DNA of 64,000 nt from Myroides fluvii (GCF_009792295.1 NZ_CP039934.1:1756501-1820500); one strand, 5' to 3'. Positions 52,254 to 61,888 are shown, counted from the first letter of the stretch. The notes: generated from the letters alone by a model not told the origin. Program-made: numbers and translations.

Positions 52254-54620
52254 ATGAGAAATCTATGTATATGGATGATTCTGTTGTGCTCTTTTGGTGT
52301 GCTTGCACAAGATTTTACCCTCAAAGGAAGAGTGTCAGATTATCATGGAGAAGCCTTAATTGGCGCAACAATTACGGTTGGAAATCAGGCTTTTATGACA
52401 GATTTAAAAGGGAGATTTCAAGCCAAACCCCTTGAAAAGGGCACCTATCAGTTGGTCGTTTCATTTTTGGGATATGAAACACTTACACAAACAGTAAACT
52501 TACAGGCGGATCAAGAATTAGACCTACACCTCAAAGCTAGTTCAACCCTATTGGATCAGGTTGTGGTTTCTAGTCAGGCGAAACACAGCGTGCAACACGT
52601 AGACAAAGTAAGTAATCAGCACTTAGTAGATAAATTTGCAGGTTCTTTAGCCAAAACACTCGAATCTGTAGCAGGAGTAAATGCAATGGACATTGGTGCT
52701 GGTGCCTCTAAACCCGTTATTCGCGGGTTGGGCTTTAATCGAGTAGCCGTAGCAGAAAATGGTGCCAAACAAGAAGGACAACAGTGGGGTGCTGATCACG
52801 GTTTAGAAATTGACGCTTTTAGTACAGAAGAAGTGGAAGTTATCAAAGGCGTTGGTGCGATCGAATATGGAAGCGATGCTATTGGTGGAGTCATCAAAAT
52901 CAACAATGAAAAAGTACCTCAAGTACATTCATTTGACGGAAAGGCCCTTGTATATGGAAAATCAGTGAATGATGCAATCGGAGCCTCCGTTCAAATCAAA
53001 CAAAGAGGAGAGCGCTTCTTTTATAAATTAAAAGTTACAGGTCAGGATTACGCCGATTATCGTGTGCCTATTAAACAAATTGACTACCTCAATACAATCA
53101 TTCCCATTGAAGGAGGTCGCATGAAAAATACAGCCGGAAATAATGTAGCCCTTTACGGACAGATAGGTTATGTGGATGCCAAGTTTAAAAATATCTTGAG
53201 TATCAGTAATGTATACGATAAAAGTGGTTTCTTTCCCGGAGCTCACGGAATTCCCAATATTGCTACAGTGCAAGATGATGGCAATCACAGAAATGTAGAA
53301 TTGCCCAATCAGTCCGTGAATCACTTTAAGCTTACCAATACGGCAACATGGGAATGGAATGCCAACCAAAAACTCAGTGTTTTATTGGCCTTTCAGAATA
53401 ATAAAAGACAAGAGAACAGCTTGTTTCATTCTCATTTTTCCAATCAAACACCACCTGTAAATAATCCAAATTTGGAATTGGAATTTGTACTGAATACGTT
53501 TGATGCCGCTGTAAAATACGAGCACTTATTTAGCAATGATCATAAAGTAACGGTTGGATTGCAACAGAATTACCAGAATAATACCATTGGAGGTTATGGT
53601 TTTTTATTGCCGAAGTTCAATAAAATGGGAGTAGGTGCTTTTGGAATGTATGAGTATTTTGTCAATGAACGCCTTACTTGGGAGGCTGGAGTACGTGCAG
53701 ATTACGCCAGTATTCACGTCAAACCTTTTTACGATGGAATCCTCTATGATTATTTAATCGACAAAGGACAATCCGTTGATATAGCAACAAATTACGCCCA
53801 ACGCAGCGTGAAACAGGATCGCGATTTTAGCAGTTTTAATGCGATGATTGGAGCTAAATACGATTGGTCAGAACGCGTGAATATCGGTGCTACAATAGGA
53901 ACGAACTTCCGTTTTCCTACGGCAATTGAGTTAGCGTCTAATGGGGTACATCACGGAGCATTTCGCCATGAAAAGGGAAATCCAGATTTAGATCCTGAAA
54001 AGGGAATAGCCCTAGATTTTAGAGTAACCTATGAGACGTCTACCTTTAGTACGACCATCAGTCCCTATGCGTATTACTTTACCAATTATATTTTCTTAAA
54101 GCCAAGTGGAACGTTTTCCATCTTACCCGATAGTGGGCAAATTTATGAATACACACAATCCAAAGCCTTAATTACAGGATTTGAGTGGAAAGCAGAGCAA
54201 CGCCTTTGGGATCGATTGACAATAGAAGGAGTGTTTGAGTTTATTTACAACAAACAAGTAGATAATGGCAAAAAGGGAAATTATCCTTTGCCTTTTTCAA
54301 CACCAGCTAATTTCTTTGGTCAGGTGAGTTATACCCTAGAGGATTGGAAGGTGTTTAAACAACCCGAAGTGTTTGTCAACGGAAAATGGTATGCGGAACA
54401 AAAGCGAATCGCCCAAGGAGAAGAGATCACCCCAAGCTCACAAAGCTATGGATTTGGACTTTCCTCAACGATTCAATTGGGAAAGGTAGCTGCTAAAACA
54501 AGTCTGACAGCAACCAATATTTTTGATACAAAAATATTGAACCATATGAGTTTTTATCGACCATTGGGTATCCCAGAATTAGGTAGATCTATTCAATTAA
54601 TGATTCAAATACCGTTTTAA
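52254..54620 (+). CDS. TonB-dependent receptor of a His-rich, probably metal-uptake, operon
   Basis: This is a complete 788-residue receptor. The signal peptide MRNLCIWMILLCSFGVLAQ is followed by a carboxypeptidase-regulatory domain (FTLKGRVSDYHGEALIGATI to LDLHLKAS, about 21-100), a plug (LDQVVVSSQAK, SKPVIRGLGFNRVAVAENGA, EVEVIKGVGAIEYGSDAIGG) and a barrel ending IQIPF. QQWGADHGLEIDAF places His in the plug, a pattern I associate with receptors of the ZnuD type. The flanking His-rich genes suggest a transition metal, perhaps zinc, rather than an organic siderophore; this is inference. The next gene overlaps its stop by one base. Confidence 0.9.
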   Translation: MRNLCIWMILLCSFGVLAQDFTLKGRVSDYHGEALIGATITVGNQAFMTDLKGRFQAKPLEKGTYQLVVSFLGYETLTQTVNLQADQELDLHLKASSTLLDQVVVSSQAKHSVQHVDKVSNQHLVDKFAGSLAKTLESVAGVNAMDIGAGASKPVIRGLGFNRVAVAENGAKQEGQQWGADHGLEIDAFSTEEVEVIKGVGAIEYGSDAIGGVIKINNEKVPQVHSFDGKALVYGKSVNDAIGASVQIKQRGERFFYKLKVTGQDYADYRVPIKQIDYLNTIIPIEGGRMKNTAGNNVALYGQIGYVDAKFKNILSISNVYDKSGFFPGAHGIPNIATVQDDGNHRNVELPNQSVNHFKLTNTATWEWNANQKLSVLLAFQNNKRQENSLFHSHFSNQTPPVNNPNLELEFVLNTFDAAVKYEHLFSNDHKVTVGLQQNYQNNTIGGYGFLLPKFNKMGVGAFGMYEYFVNERLTWEAGVRADYASIHVKPFYDGILYDYLIDKGQSVDIATNYAQRSVKQDRDFSSFNAMIGAKYDWSERVNIGATIGTNFRFPTAIELASNGVHHGAFRHEKGNPDLDPEKGIALDFRVTYETSTFSTTISPYAYYFTNYIFLKPSGTFSILPDSGQIYEYTQSKALITGFEWKAEQRLWDRLTIEGVFEFIYNKQVDNGKKGNYPLPFSTPANFFGQVSYTLEDWKVFKQPEVFVNGKWYAEQKRIAQGEEITPSSQSYGFGLSSTIQLGKVAAKTSLTATNIFDTKILNHMSFYRPLGIPELGRSIQLMIQIPF

Positions 54621-54943
54621 TGAAGCAAACTAACAGCAGTGTTAGTAAGTATATTGGTTTAGTGGTTGTATTCTTTATTCCGCTGATTAGCAACTTACTG
54701 CACTATGTTGTCATTGAACATGAATTTGGAAAGCGAAGCCACGAGTTGGAATGGGTCGAGGGAGGTAAAGTACACTATTGTGATCAATACCTTTTCAAGA
54801 TTCATCCCGCAATTGAAGTGCCTTGCTTGTGTCTTGAAATTGTCCCCCTAGTAGTATATAACAGCACTGTTTTAACAACGAGTGAAATTGTTGAACAACG
54901 AGTAACGCTCTTTTATTTTAATCGAGGACCTCCGTTGGCGTAA
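54620..54943 (+). CDS. Small membrane protein with RGPP tail, relative of the first operon gene
   Basis: This is a 107-residue protein. A hydrophobic helix (IGLVVVFFIPLISNLLHYVV) is followed by a His/Cys-containing periplasmic part: HYVVIEHEFGKRSHELEW, VHYCDQYLFKIHPA and VPCLCLEIVP, then FYFNRGPPLA at the end. The order of helix, His pair, H-x-C and R-G-P-P tail mirrors the 123-residue protein at the start of the operon, although the His density is lower. The ATG overlaps the receptor stop as TAATG, so synthesis is coupled to the receptor. No family name is certain; short RxPP-tailed proteins beside receptors recall DUF2946. Confidence 0.65.
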   Translation: MKQTNSSVSKYIGLVVVFFIPLISNLLHYVVIEHEFGKRSHELEWVEGGKVHYCDQYLFKIHPAIEVPCLCLEIVPLVVYNSTVLTTSEIVEQRVTLFYFNRGPPLA

Positions 54944-54994
54944 AGAATAACAACAACACAACAGCCACAACAATAACATTTAAATTTTAAAACA

Positions 54995-55516
54995 ATGAAA
55001 AAAATACAATATTTAGCGATCGTTTCAATCGTAAGTCTATTCGCCTTCACTTCATGTTCAAGTGATGATAACACAGATACACAAAAGCCAGTTGTTGATT
55101 TAGTAGCACCGAAAGATAATGCTAGATTAGAAGCAGGGAAGGATATTCATTTTGATATGATTGTTTCCGATAATGAAGGTTTAGGGTCGTATAATGTGGA
55201 TATCCACAATAATTTTAACGGACATGACCATTCCGGTGAAAATCACACGCATGCCTTACTGGCGGTTGTCGAAACCAAACCTTTTGCCTATAATAATACA
55301 TGGGATTTAGGTGGTGTGAAAAATGATCAAATTCACCATCATGAAATTGTAATTGCTGCAAATGCAACACCCGGAAAATACCATTTTGTAGTAAAGGTGT
55401 TAGATAAAGCGGGAAACCAAACCATGGTATTTAGAAATATTGAAATCGTACCAAGTGGAGAAGGAGATGGAGGAGACCATGACCACGATCACGATGATCA
55501 CAATCACGCACATTAA
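54995..55516 (+). CDS. DUF4625-type lipoprotein with His-rich C-terminus
   Basis: This is a 173-residue lipoprotein. The signal MKKIQYLAIVSIVSLFAFTS precedes lipidated Cys21 and SSDDN, suggesting surface exposure. An immunoglobulin-like or DUF4625 domain covers about residues 30-150 (KPVVDLVAPKDNARLEAG, GKYHFVVKVLDKAGNQTMVF), and it contains internal His clusters (NGHDHSGENHTHA, QIHHHEI). The tail GDHDHDHDDHNHAH is a strong metal-binding run. It is the last gene of the operon, 51 bases after the small membrane protein, and a terminator follows. Capture of metal and delivery to the receptor is the likely role, by inference. Confidence 0.8.
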   Translation: MKKIQYLAIVSIVSLFAFTSCSSDDNTDTQKPVVDLVAPKDNARLEAGKDIHFDMIVSDNEGLGSYNVDIHNNFNGHDHSGENHTHALLAVVETKPFAYNNTWDLGGVKNDQIHHHEIVIAANATPGKYHFVVKVLDKAGNQTMVFRNIEIVPSGEGDGGDHDHDHDDHNHAH

Positions 55517-55546
55517 GTAGCCGCCTTAATTGGTTTATATTTGTAG

Positions 55547-55575
55547 AAAGCAAGGTGTAATGCCTTGCTTTTGCA
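55547..55575 (+). terminator. Terminator of His-rich operon
   Basis: AAAGCAAGG (55547-55555) pairs with CCTTGCTTT (55563-55571) around TGTAATG, followed by TTG. The T run is short. It ends the operon 31 bases after the last stop. Confidence 0.7.
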
Positions 55576-55628
55576 TTTATTATTAATATATTTACTTTCA
55601 CAGAAATTTTAAAATAGAATTATTTATT

Positions 55629-57749
55629 ATGAGAAAATCGTTTATGACACTTCTTGTAGCAACTTTGATTATTTCATGTAAAAATGAAGGAGCAAAGGAA
55701 CAGGTAGCGGATATTCAATATCCTGAAACGAAAAAAGGAGATGTAGTTGATACATACTTCGAGGTTGAAGTAGCTGACCCTTACCGTTGGTTAGAAGATG
55801 ACCGTTCCGAAGAGACTGCAGCTTGGGTAAAAGCCCAGAATGAAGTGACTTCAGGTTACTTAGCTCAAATTCCATTTAGAGATCAATTGAAAAAACAAAT
55901 GGAAGAAGCATGGAATTACGAGAAAATTGGAGCTCCATTTAAAGAAGGAAAGTACACGTATTTTTTCAAAAATGACGGATTGCAAAATCAATCGATCATA
56001 TATCGTAAAGATGACGCTGGAAAAGAGGAAGTATTCTTAGATCCAAACAAATTCTCTACAGACGGAACAACCTCTTTAGGTAGCATTGATTTTTCAGAAG
56101 ATGGAAGCAAAGCAGCTTACGCTATTTCTGAAGGAGGAAGTGACTGGAGAAAAGTAATTGTGATTGATACAGAAACCAAAGAAGTAATTGGTGATACTTT
56201 AGTAGATGTTAAATTTAGTGGAGTTTCTTGGTTTAAAAATGAAGGATTCTACTATTCAAGCTACGACAAACCACAAGGAAGTGAGTTATCTGCCAAAACA
56301 GATCAACACAAATTATACTACCATAAGTTAGGAACAGCTCAAAAAGAGGATGCACTTATCTTCGGTAAAGACCAAAAGAGAAGATATGTAGGAGGATACG
56401 TAACAGGAGATAATCAATATTTAGTGATTACAGCTGCTAATTCAACCTATGGTAATGAATTGTACATCAAAGATTTGACGAAAGTAAATAGTCCAATCGT
56501 AACCATGGTAAGCAATTTTGACAGCAGCAATGGCGTGTTAGACAGCAAAGACGGTAAATTGTATATCGTAACGGATTTTAAAGCACCTAATTCACGTGTA
56601 GTAACTGTAGATGCAACAAAACCCCAACAAGCAAATTGGGCTGATTTCATCGCAGAAACAGAAAATGTATTGTCACCGACAAAAGGAGGAGGGTATATTT
56701 TTGCAAGCTATTTAAAAGATGCGGTTTCTATGGTGAAACAATACGATTACACAGGTAAAGAAGTTCGTACAATCGAATTACCTGGTATCGGAACAGCAAG
56801 CGGATTTAGTGGTAAGAAAGAGGATGCAACGTTGTATTTTTCGTTTACTAACTACATCACACCTGGAACAATCTATGCGTTAGATGTACAAGGAGGTGCT
56901 TCAAAGGTATATGAGCAACCGAAAGTAAAATTTGATGCTGCCCAATATGAATCAAAACAAGTGTTCTATACGTCGAAAGATGGAACAAAAGTACCGATGA
57001 TTATTACGTATAAAAAAGGTATAGAGCTAAACGGAAAAAACCCTACGATGTTATATGCATACGGAGGATTTAATGTTAGCTTGACGCCTTCTTTCAGTAT
57101 TGCTAATGCAATTTGGTTAGAAAACGGAGGAGTATATGCTGTTCCAAACTTAAGAGGTGGTGGTGAGTATGGAAAAGCTTGGCACGTAGCTGGAACAAAA
57201 ATGCAAAAGCAAAATGTATTTGATGATTTTATCGCAGCAGCTCAATACTTGATTGACAATAAATATACTTCATCTGACTTCTTAGCAATTAAAGGAGGAT
57301 CAAATGGAGGATTATTAGTTGGAGCAACAATGACGCAACGTCCTGACTTAATGAAGGTAGCTTTACCTGCAGTAGGGGTCTTAGATATGTTGCGTTACCA
57401 TACTTTTACAGCAGGAGCTGGATGGGCATATGACTATGGAACTGCAGAAGACAGTAAAGAGATGTTTGAATACCTAAAAGGATATTCTCCATTACATAAT
57501 GTGAAAGCAGAAGCTTATCCTGCAACAATGGTAACAACAGGGGATCACGATGACCGCGTTGTACCGGCACACAGTTTTAAGTTTGCAGCAGAATTACAAG
57601 CAAAAAACAACGGTAATAATCCAATGTTAATCCGCATTGAAACGAATGCAGGACATGGTGCTGGAAAATCAATTGCTCAACAAATTCAAGAGCACGTTGA
57701 CTTACAAGCATTCACACTTTACAGTATGGGTGTAAAGAAATTAAAGTAA
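55629..57749 (+). CDS. Prolyl oligopeptidase (S9A), lipoprotein form
   Basis: This 706-residue serine peptidase cuts after proline in short peptides. The signal [17 protein letters not shown] gives lipidated Cys17, so it is attached to a membrane of the envelope, unlike the soluble eukaryotic enzyme. The beta-propeller covers about residues 80-430 after the [12 protein letters not shown] segment. The hydrolase domain holds Ser558 in [12 protein letters not shown], the Asp in [12 protein letters not shown] (about 639-642) and His676 in TNAGHGAGK. All three catalytic residues are intact. It stands alone between terminators. Confidence 0.95.
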   Translation: MRKSFMTLLVATLIISCKNEGAKEQVADIQYPETKKGDVVDTYFEVEVADPYRWLEDDRSEETAAWVKAQNEVTSGYLAQIPFRDQLKKQMEEAWNYEKIGAPFKEGKYTYFFKNDGLQNQSIIYRKDDAGKEEVFLDPNKFSTDGTTSLGSIDFSEDGSKAAYAISEGGSDWRKVIVIDTETKEVIGDTLVDVKFSGVSWFKNEGFYYSSYDKPQGSELSAKTDQHKLYYHKLGTAQKEDALIFGKDQKRRYVGGYVTGDNQYLVITAANSTYGNELYIKDLTKVNSPIVTMVSNFDSSNGVLDSKDGKLYIVTDFKAPNSRVVTVDATKPQQANWADFIAETENVLSPTKGGGYIFASYLKDAVSMVKQYDYTGKEVRTIELPGIGTASGFSGKKEDATLYFSFTNYITPGTIYALDVQGGASKVYEQPKVKFDAAQYESKQVFYTSKDGTKVPMIITYKKGIELNGKNPTMLYAYGGFNVSLTPSFSIANAIWLENGGVYAVPNLRGGGEYGKAWHVAGTKMQKQNVFDDFIAAAQYLIDNKYTSSDFLAIKGGSNGGLLVGATMTQRPDLMKVALPAVGVLDMLRYHTFTAGAGWAYDYGTAEDSKEMFEYLKGYSPLHNVKAEAYPATMVTTGDHDDRVVPAHSFKFAAELQAKNNGNNPMLIRIETNAGHGAGKSIAQQIQEHVDLQAFTLYSMGVKKLK

Positions 57750-57761
57750 TTTTCTGATAAT

Positions 57762-57794
57762 AAAAAAACCTCAATCATCGATTGAGGTTTTTTT
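57762..57794 (+). terminator. Bidirectional terminator
   Basis: AAAAAACCTCAAT pairs with ATTGAGGTTTTTT around CATCG. It separates the prolyl oligopeptidase gene from the convergent DUF1684 gene ending at 57796. Confidence 0.95.
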
Positions 57795-57795
57795 A

Positions 57796-58404
57796 TTATT
57801 CGTATTTGTAATCCTTAATCCCTGCATTAATTTCTGCATTAATGTCGTTCTGTGGAGGCGGAATTGGACAAGAAAATTTCGGATTATACACACAGTATGG
57901 ATTATAGGCCAGATTGAAATTCAAGATAATAGTTTCTCCTTCTGGAATCTCTAAATCTATATATCTACCCCCACCATAAGTGCTAACTCCTGAAGTTAAA
58001 TCTGTAAAAGGCAAGAATAAATGCTTCTTGTACTCCTCTTGATTTCGCAGGTTAACATCCTGAAATAAATCTAATTTTTGTGGTTTGCCGTTTAGTGAAA
58101 ACGAAGCCTCTCCGTATTTGACGTAAATAGGTTTGCGCTCCGTAGTTGTAGGCATCTCAAAAGGCACTTCGTCTGGTGTACGCGTAAACTGAGCTTCAAT
58201 AATAAATCGTTGGTTAACGGGAAAAAAATCTAAGCTTACAAATTTTTTTAAGGCATCAGGTACTAACGGAGTTGTCTCTTTATTTGCAAATTCTTTATTT
58301 AAGCTTTTTTGAAATAAAAGTGCTTTTTCTGTCTCTGTTTGGGGAGAAGATGTACAAGCGTACTGTAACAATAGGACAGCACCAAGCATAATCAATCGTT
58401 TCAT
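57796..58404 (-). CDS. DUF1684 lipoprotein
   Basis: This is a 202-residue lipoprotein. The signal MKRLIMLGAVLLLQYAC gives lipidated Cys17. The DUF1684 domain is recognised by YGEASFSLNGKPQKL, KKHLFLPFTDLTSGVSTYGG (20 residues), GRYIDLEIPEGETIILNFN and AYNPYCVYNPKFSCPIPPPQ (20 residues). The conserved cysteines in YCVYNPKFSC are present. The family has no known reaction. It is transcribed alone, downstream of dps on the same strand but behind the dps terminator. Confidence 0.88.
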   Translation of the reverse strand: MKRLIMLGAVLLLQYACTSSPQTETEKALLFQKSLNKEFANKETTPLVPDALKKFVSLDFFPVNQRFIIEAQFTRTPDEVPFEMPTTTERKPIYVKYGEASFSLNGKPQKLDLFQDVNLRNQEEYKKHLFLPFTDLTSGVSTYGGGRYIDLEIPEGETIILNFNLAYNPYCVYNPKFSCPIPPPQNDINAEINAGIKDYKYE

Positions 58405-58442
58405 TGTTTTTTGTATTGTTCTGGGTTGACCGTAAAAATAAC

Positions 58443-58474
58443 AAAAAAGGTTTGCCTTTTAAAGACAAACCTCT
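58443..58474 (-). terminator. Terminator after dps
   Basis: On the minus strand AGGTTTG pairs with CAAACCT, extended inward by partial pairing, and is followed by six Ts. It lies 22 bases past the dps stop. Confidence 0.85.
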
Positions 58475-58496
58475 ATAATAAATAAGAACAGTAAAA

Positions 58497-58970
58497 TTAC
58501 TTGATATGAGCGCGTAGCATCCAAGCTGCTTCTTCGTGTTTTTCTAATAGGCCAGTTAAGAAATCCGCTGTACCTTGATCATGCATATCGTCAATTAAAT
58601 CGATATGCTCTCTTAAGTAGAGGATAATTGCTTCGTGATCTTTACATAAATCTTTAATCCATGAAGCACTGTCATTTCCCGCGTTATCTCTTGATTCAGA
58701 TAATTGAGTCAAGGCTAAATATTCTTTTAAACTACTTGGGGCATAATGTCCTAAATGGCGAATTCTTTCTGCTATAGCGTCTACATCTAATATAATTGCT
58801 TCATATTGGGTTTGAAAAAATAGATGCATTGAATGAAAGTCAATACCCTCAACGTTATAGTGTGCTTTTCTCGTTTTTGTATAAAGCACAAATTCATCTG
58901 CTAATAGTTTGGCAAGTTTATCTGTGATTTGTTGTCTTACCTCGTCTTTTAAACCAATGTTTGTTTTCAT
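58497..58970 (-). CDS. dps: Dps ferritin-like DNA-protection protein
   Basis: Dps forms a dodecamer that oxidises and stores iron and protects DNA in stress. The protein has 157 residues from ATG 58970. A longer frame adds 29 residues with no family match. The ferroxidase site is formed between subunits and appears in KAHYNVEGIDFHSMH and LDVDAIAERIRHLG, with the His, Asp and Glu residues of the family. The N-terminus is short and has few basic residues, so DNA binding may be weak. It is transcribed alone. Confidence 0.93.
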   Translation of the reverse strand: MKTNIGLKDEVRQQITDKLAKLLADEFVLYTKTRKAHYNVEGIDFHSMHLFFQTQYEAIILDVDAIAERIRHLGHYAPSSLKEYLALTQLSESRDNAGNDSASWIKDLCKDHEAIILYLREHIDLIDDMHDQGTADFLTGLLEKHEEAAWMLRAHIK

Positions 58971-59095
58971 AGTATTTGATTTTATTTGTCTACAAATTAC
59001 GAAAAAAATAGGATTTAATCCTGGTTTAGTTTGATAAATAAAAGATAAAATAGACACTTTTAGCGTAAGTATCTGAATTTTGTTTAGCAGAGGTA

Positions 59096-59125
59096 ATGAA
59101 AAAAGGATCTGTTTCCAGATCCTTT
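59096..59125 (-). terminator. Terminator after LEA-like lipoprotein
   Basis: On the minus strand AAAGGATCTG pairs with CAGATCCTTT around GAAA, followed by TTTTTTC. It lies seven bases past the stop. Confidence 0.9.
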
Positions 59126-59131
59126 ACACGA

Positions 59132-59596
59132 TTATTTTTTTAATTTGTCAGCAGCATTTTCTAACCCTTTTTGAGTCTCTTTTGCCGCTTCATTGACATT
59201 TTCTTTTGCCTTATCTGCTTTCTCCTTCACCTCATCTTTCATTTCGTTGACTTTGTCTTTTGCCTCGTCTAATGATTTTGCCGCATCACTTTTTAACTCT
59301 TCTGCTTTGTCCTCTGCTTTATTTACAACTTCTTCTGTTTTATTTTTAGTTACTTCCCATACTTTTTGAGCTTCGTCTAGTGTTTTTCTAGCTGCTTCTT
59401 CTGCTGCTTTGTCTCCACTTTTTACTGCTGCTTCTAAAGCTTGTTTCGCTTCTTCAAATTTTGTTTCTGCCTCTGTTTGTGCTGCAGTTAATTCTGTTGC
59501 TGGAGTATCTGATTCTACTGCTTCTGATTTGTTGTCTTTACAAGAAGTAGCAAAAAGTAATCCTCCAATAGCTAACGATAATACGATTTTTTTCAT
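59132..59596 (-). CDS. LEA-like coiled-coil lipoprotein
   Basis: This is a 154-residue lipoprotein. The signal MKKIVLSLAIGGLLFATSC gives lipidated Cys19. The mature part is almost entirely Ala, Lys, Glu and Asp arranged in 11-residue repeats (NKAEDKAEELK, SLDEAKDKVNE, EKADKAKENVNE), predicted to form one long amphipathic helix, as in late-embryogenesis-abundant proteins and apolipoproteins. Such proteins are linked to desiccation or envelope stress. No enzymatic role is expected. Dps lies next downstream on the same strand, which is consistent with a stress context, but terminators separate them. Confidence 0.8.
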   Translation of the reverse strand: MKKIVLSLAIGGLLFATSCKDNKSEAVESDTPATELTAAQTEAETKFEEAKQALEAAVKSGDKAAEEAARKTLDEAQKVWEVTKNKTEEVVNKAEDKAEELKSDAAKSLDEAKDKVNEMKDEVKEKADKAKENVNEAAKETQKGLENAADKLKK

Positions 59597-59677
59597 AACA
59601 AAAATGATTTAAGTTTGACTACAAGTTAAGAAAAATTGAGTTTAAATGAAAATTTTAAGCTAAAATAGTAGTGTTTT

Positions 59678-60376
59678 TTACTTCTTTTTATTTTTAGTTA
59701 AATTTAATGGACCGTAGCCTTTGATGTAACGAGAAATCGTTTGCTTTCTTTTACTGACATAGGGGCCTGATTTTACTGGATTGTATCGTCTTGGGCTAGG
59801 TAAGATTACAGCTAATCCTGCCGCTTCATTCACGGTTAATTTGGCTGCACTCTTTTTGTACCAATGCTGCGCTGCCGCTTCAGCTCCATATACACCGTCT
59901 CCCATCTCAATACTGTTGAGGTAGACCTCTAAAATGCGTTCTTTGGACCAAAACAACTCAATTAATGCCGTGAAATAAGCCTCGAACCCCTTGCGAATAT
60001 AACTTCGACCTGGCCATAAGAAAACGTTTTTTGCCGTTTGTTGCGAAATTGTACTCCCTCCTTTGATGCGTTTGCCTTTCTCGTTGTTCTTCATCGCCTT
60101 TTCAATAGCCTTGAAATCAAAACCATTGTGACTTAAAAAATGTCCATCCTCACTGACAATAACGGCCTTTTGTAAATTTGGACTGATTTGGTCTAAGGAG
60201 ACCCAATCGTGTTTCATCGTAAAAGATTTGCCTTCTTTCTTTTGTTCGTACAATCGAATAAACATCAAGGGCGTATAAGGCACAGGAACAAAACGAAAAA
60301 AGATAACTGAAAAGATGCTTAGCGCAAAGAACCACAACACAAGCTTAAGAATAAAGCGTAAAAGTTTGCGAACCAT
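59678..60376 (-). CDS. mtgA: Monofunctional peptidoglycan glycosyltransferase
   Basis: MtgA polymerises lipid II glycan strands without transpeptidation. The 232-residue protein has an N-terminal membrane helix (about residues 8-28) and a GT51 domain. The catalytic motifs are VSEDGHFLSHNGFD (motif 1 with the general-base Glu), KGGSTISQQTAKNVFLWPGR (motif 2, 20 residues), KERILEVYLNSIEMGDGVYG (motif 3, second Glu, 20 residues) and AAGLAVILPSPRRYNP. The N-terminus fits the family. A perfect -7 element TACATTTG on the minus strand (60403-60410), 18 bases after ATTG, is the likely promoter. Confidence 0.96.
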   Translation of the reverse strand: MVRKLLRFILKLVLWFFALSIFSVIFFRFVPVPYTPLMFIRLYEQKKEGKSFTMKHDWVSLDQISPNLQKAVIVSEDGHFLSHNGFDFKAIEKAMKNNEKGKRIKGGSTISQQTAKNVFLWPGRSYIRKGFEAYFTALIELFWSKERILEVYLNSIEMGDGVYGAEAAAQHWYKKSAAKLTVNEAAGLAVILPSPRRYNPVKSGPYVSKRKQTISRYIKGYGPLNLTKNKKK

Positions 60377-60458
60377 AGATTTATATCATATAAAAACGAG
60401 TGCAAATGTACTAACATATTGTGAATTCCAATTCGAAGAATTAAAAAAAATACAAGAA

Positions 60459-60492
60459 AAAAAAACCGTCTCGAGTTGTGAGACGGCTTCTT
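60459..60492 (-). terminator. Terminator of saccharopine-dehydrogenase-family gene
   Basis: On the minus strand GCCGTCTC pairs with GAGACGGT around ACAACTC and is followed by about nine Ts, ten bases past the stop. Confidence 0.92.
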
Positions 60493-60501
60493 TTTCGTTT
60501 A

Positions 60502-61851
60502 TTAGAATCCTTGGTATTCTACTTCTTTTTCGTCGAAAACGATGCCGTTTTCTTCTAGTTCTTTTAGAATTGGAGCATAAACTTCCTCTTCAATTGGCAT
60601 TTGTACACCTGGGGTATTGATGATGCCTTTTAGGATTTTTAATGCTGCAATGGCCAATGGCAAACCTACTGTTTTTGCCATTGCGGTGTATGTTTGGTCA
60701 TCACCGATACAAATCATCGTCGAGTCAATTTGTCTTTTCACTCCGTTTAATTCGTAACCAATTTTATGGTACATCACAATCATGTCTTTATCCTCTGGTT
60801 CTAATGTCCAGCTATCGGCTAAGATCTTTTCGAGAATCTGCGCTGGAGTAGCATTTTTCAATCCAATGATTTTATCTGGGTTGAATAGATCTAATTCCAA
60901 TAGTTTCTCCCATACAATATCATCTTGATCGATGTTCAACGCCAATCTCAATTTTGTTTCCACCGTATCTGTTGGATGATAAGGTAAATATAAGTTGATG
61001 AATTCACGGTATGACATGGTTTCTGAGTTGTCAATTACATACGTATCATCTGTAATTCCCAATTCAACAAATAAATTCCATGCTCTAGAATATCCTACAC
61101 GGCGAATTGTTCCTCTAAAGATTGTTTTTGCGTCGTCTAGACCGTAAACGCTTTGGTATTTTAAAGAGTCGCGGTTCGCATAAGCTTCAAATTTGCCATA
61201 TCCCTTTACATTTAAAAATTCAGTACGTCTGAATACTTTGTTGTACGGAATGTATTTATATTGTCCTTCTTGGATAAATTTAGCTGCACCACCTTGTCCT
61301 GCTAAAACTACGTTACGCGGATTCCACGTAAATTTGTAGTTCCATAAGTTAGTGTCTGATTCAGGTGCCATTAGTCCTCCACAAAAAGATTCAAATGAAA
61401 TTATTTTTCCTCCTTTTGCTTTTACTTCGTGAATAATTTTCATCGCACTCATGTGATCAATCCCTGGATCTAATCCAATTTCGTTCATGAACACTAAGTT
61501 GTTTGCTTTTACTTCTTCGTCTAAAGCAGCCATTGCTGGACTGATATAGGAAGCTGTCGCTAAATGTTTCTTGAAGCGCACGCAATCTTTTGCCAATTCA
61601 ATGTGTAAGGCTGCAGGTAGCATGGATATAACAATGTCTGATTGTTGAACCAAAGCTTGTCTTTGCTCCGTATTAAATAAATCAAATTCCTTTGCCGTAG
61701 CATTCGGATGTCCCATTGCTTTTTTCTCTGCAAGAGCTAAAGACAAATCGCAAATGGTTAAATGAAGGTTTTCTGTCGTAGATTTTTCAAGTAAATACTT
61801 AATAAGTGAAGAGGCAGAACGGCCAGCGCCTACGATTAATATTTCTTTCAT
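60502..61851 (-). CDS. Saccharopine dehydrogenase-family oxidoreductase
   Basis: This is a 449-residue cytoplasmic enzyme with a Rossmann NAD(P) domain (ILIVGAGRSASSLIKYLLEK, then a strand ending ICDLS) and a saccharopine-dehydrogenase C-terminal domain (MNEIGLDPGIDHMSAMKIIH, SFCGGLMAPESDTNLWNYKF). In flavobacteria it is usually the saccharopine-forming or glutamate-forming enzyme of lysine breakdown, but related enzymes act on other amino acids, so the exact reaction is not fixed. A TACTTTCG -7 element lies on the minus strand near 61881-61888. It is transcribed alone between mtgA and an intergenic gap. Confidence 0.88.
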   Translation of the reverse strand: MKEILIVGAGRSASSLIKYLLEKSTTENLHLTICDLSLALAEKKAMGHPNATAKEFDLFNTEQRQALVQQSDIVISMLPAALHIELAKDCVRFKKHLATASYISPAMAALDEEVKANNLVFMNEIGLDPGIDHMSAMKIIHEVKAKGGKIISFESFCGGLMAPESDTNLWNYKFTWNPRNVVLAGQGGAAKFIQEGQYKYIPYNKVFRRTEFLNVKGYGKFEAYANRDSLKYQSVYGLDDAKTIFRGTIRRVGYSRAWNLFVELGITDDTYVIDNSETMSYREFINLYLPYHPTDTVETKLRLALNIDQDDIVWEKLLELDLFNPDKIIGLKNATPAQILEKILADSWTLEPEDKDMIVMYHKIGYELNGVKRQIDSTMICIGDDQTYTAMAKTVGLPLAIAALKILKGIINTPGVQMPIEEEVYAPILKELEENGIVFDEKEVEYQGF

Positions 61852-61888
61852 TATTTTGTTTTTGGTTGTTTTACGAGTTACGAAAGTA

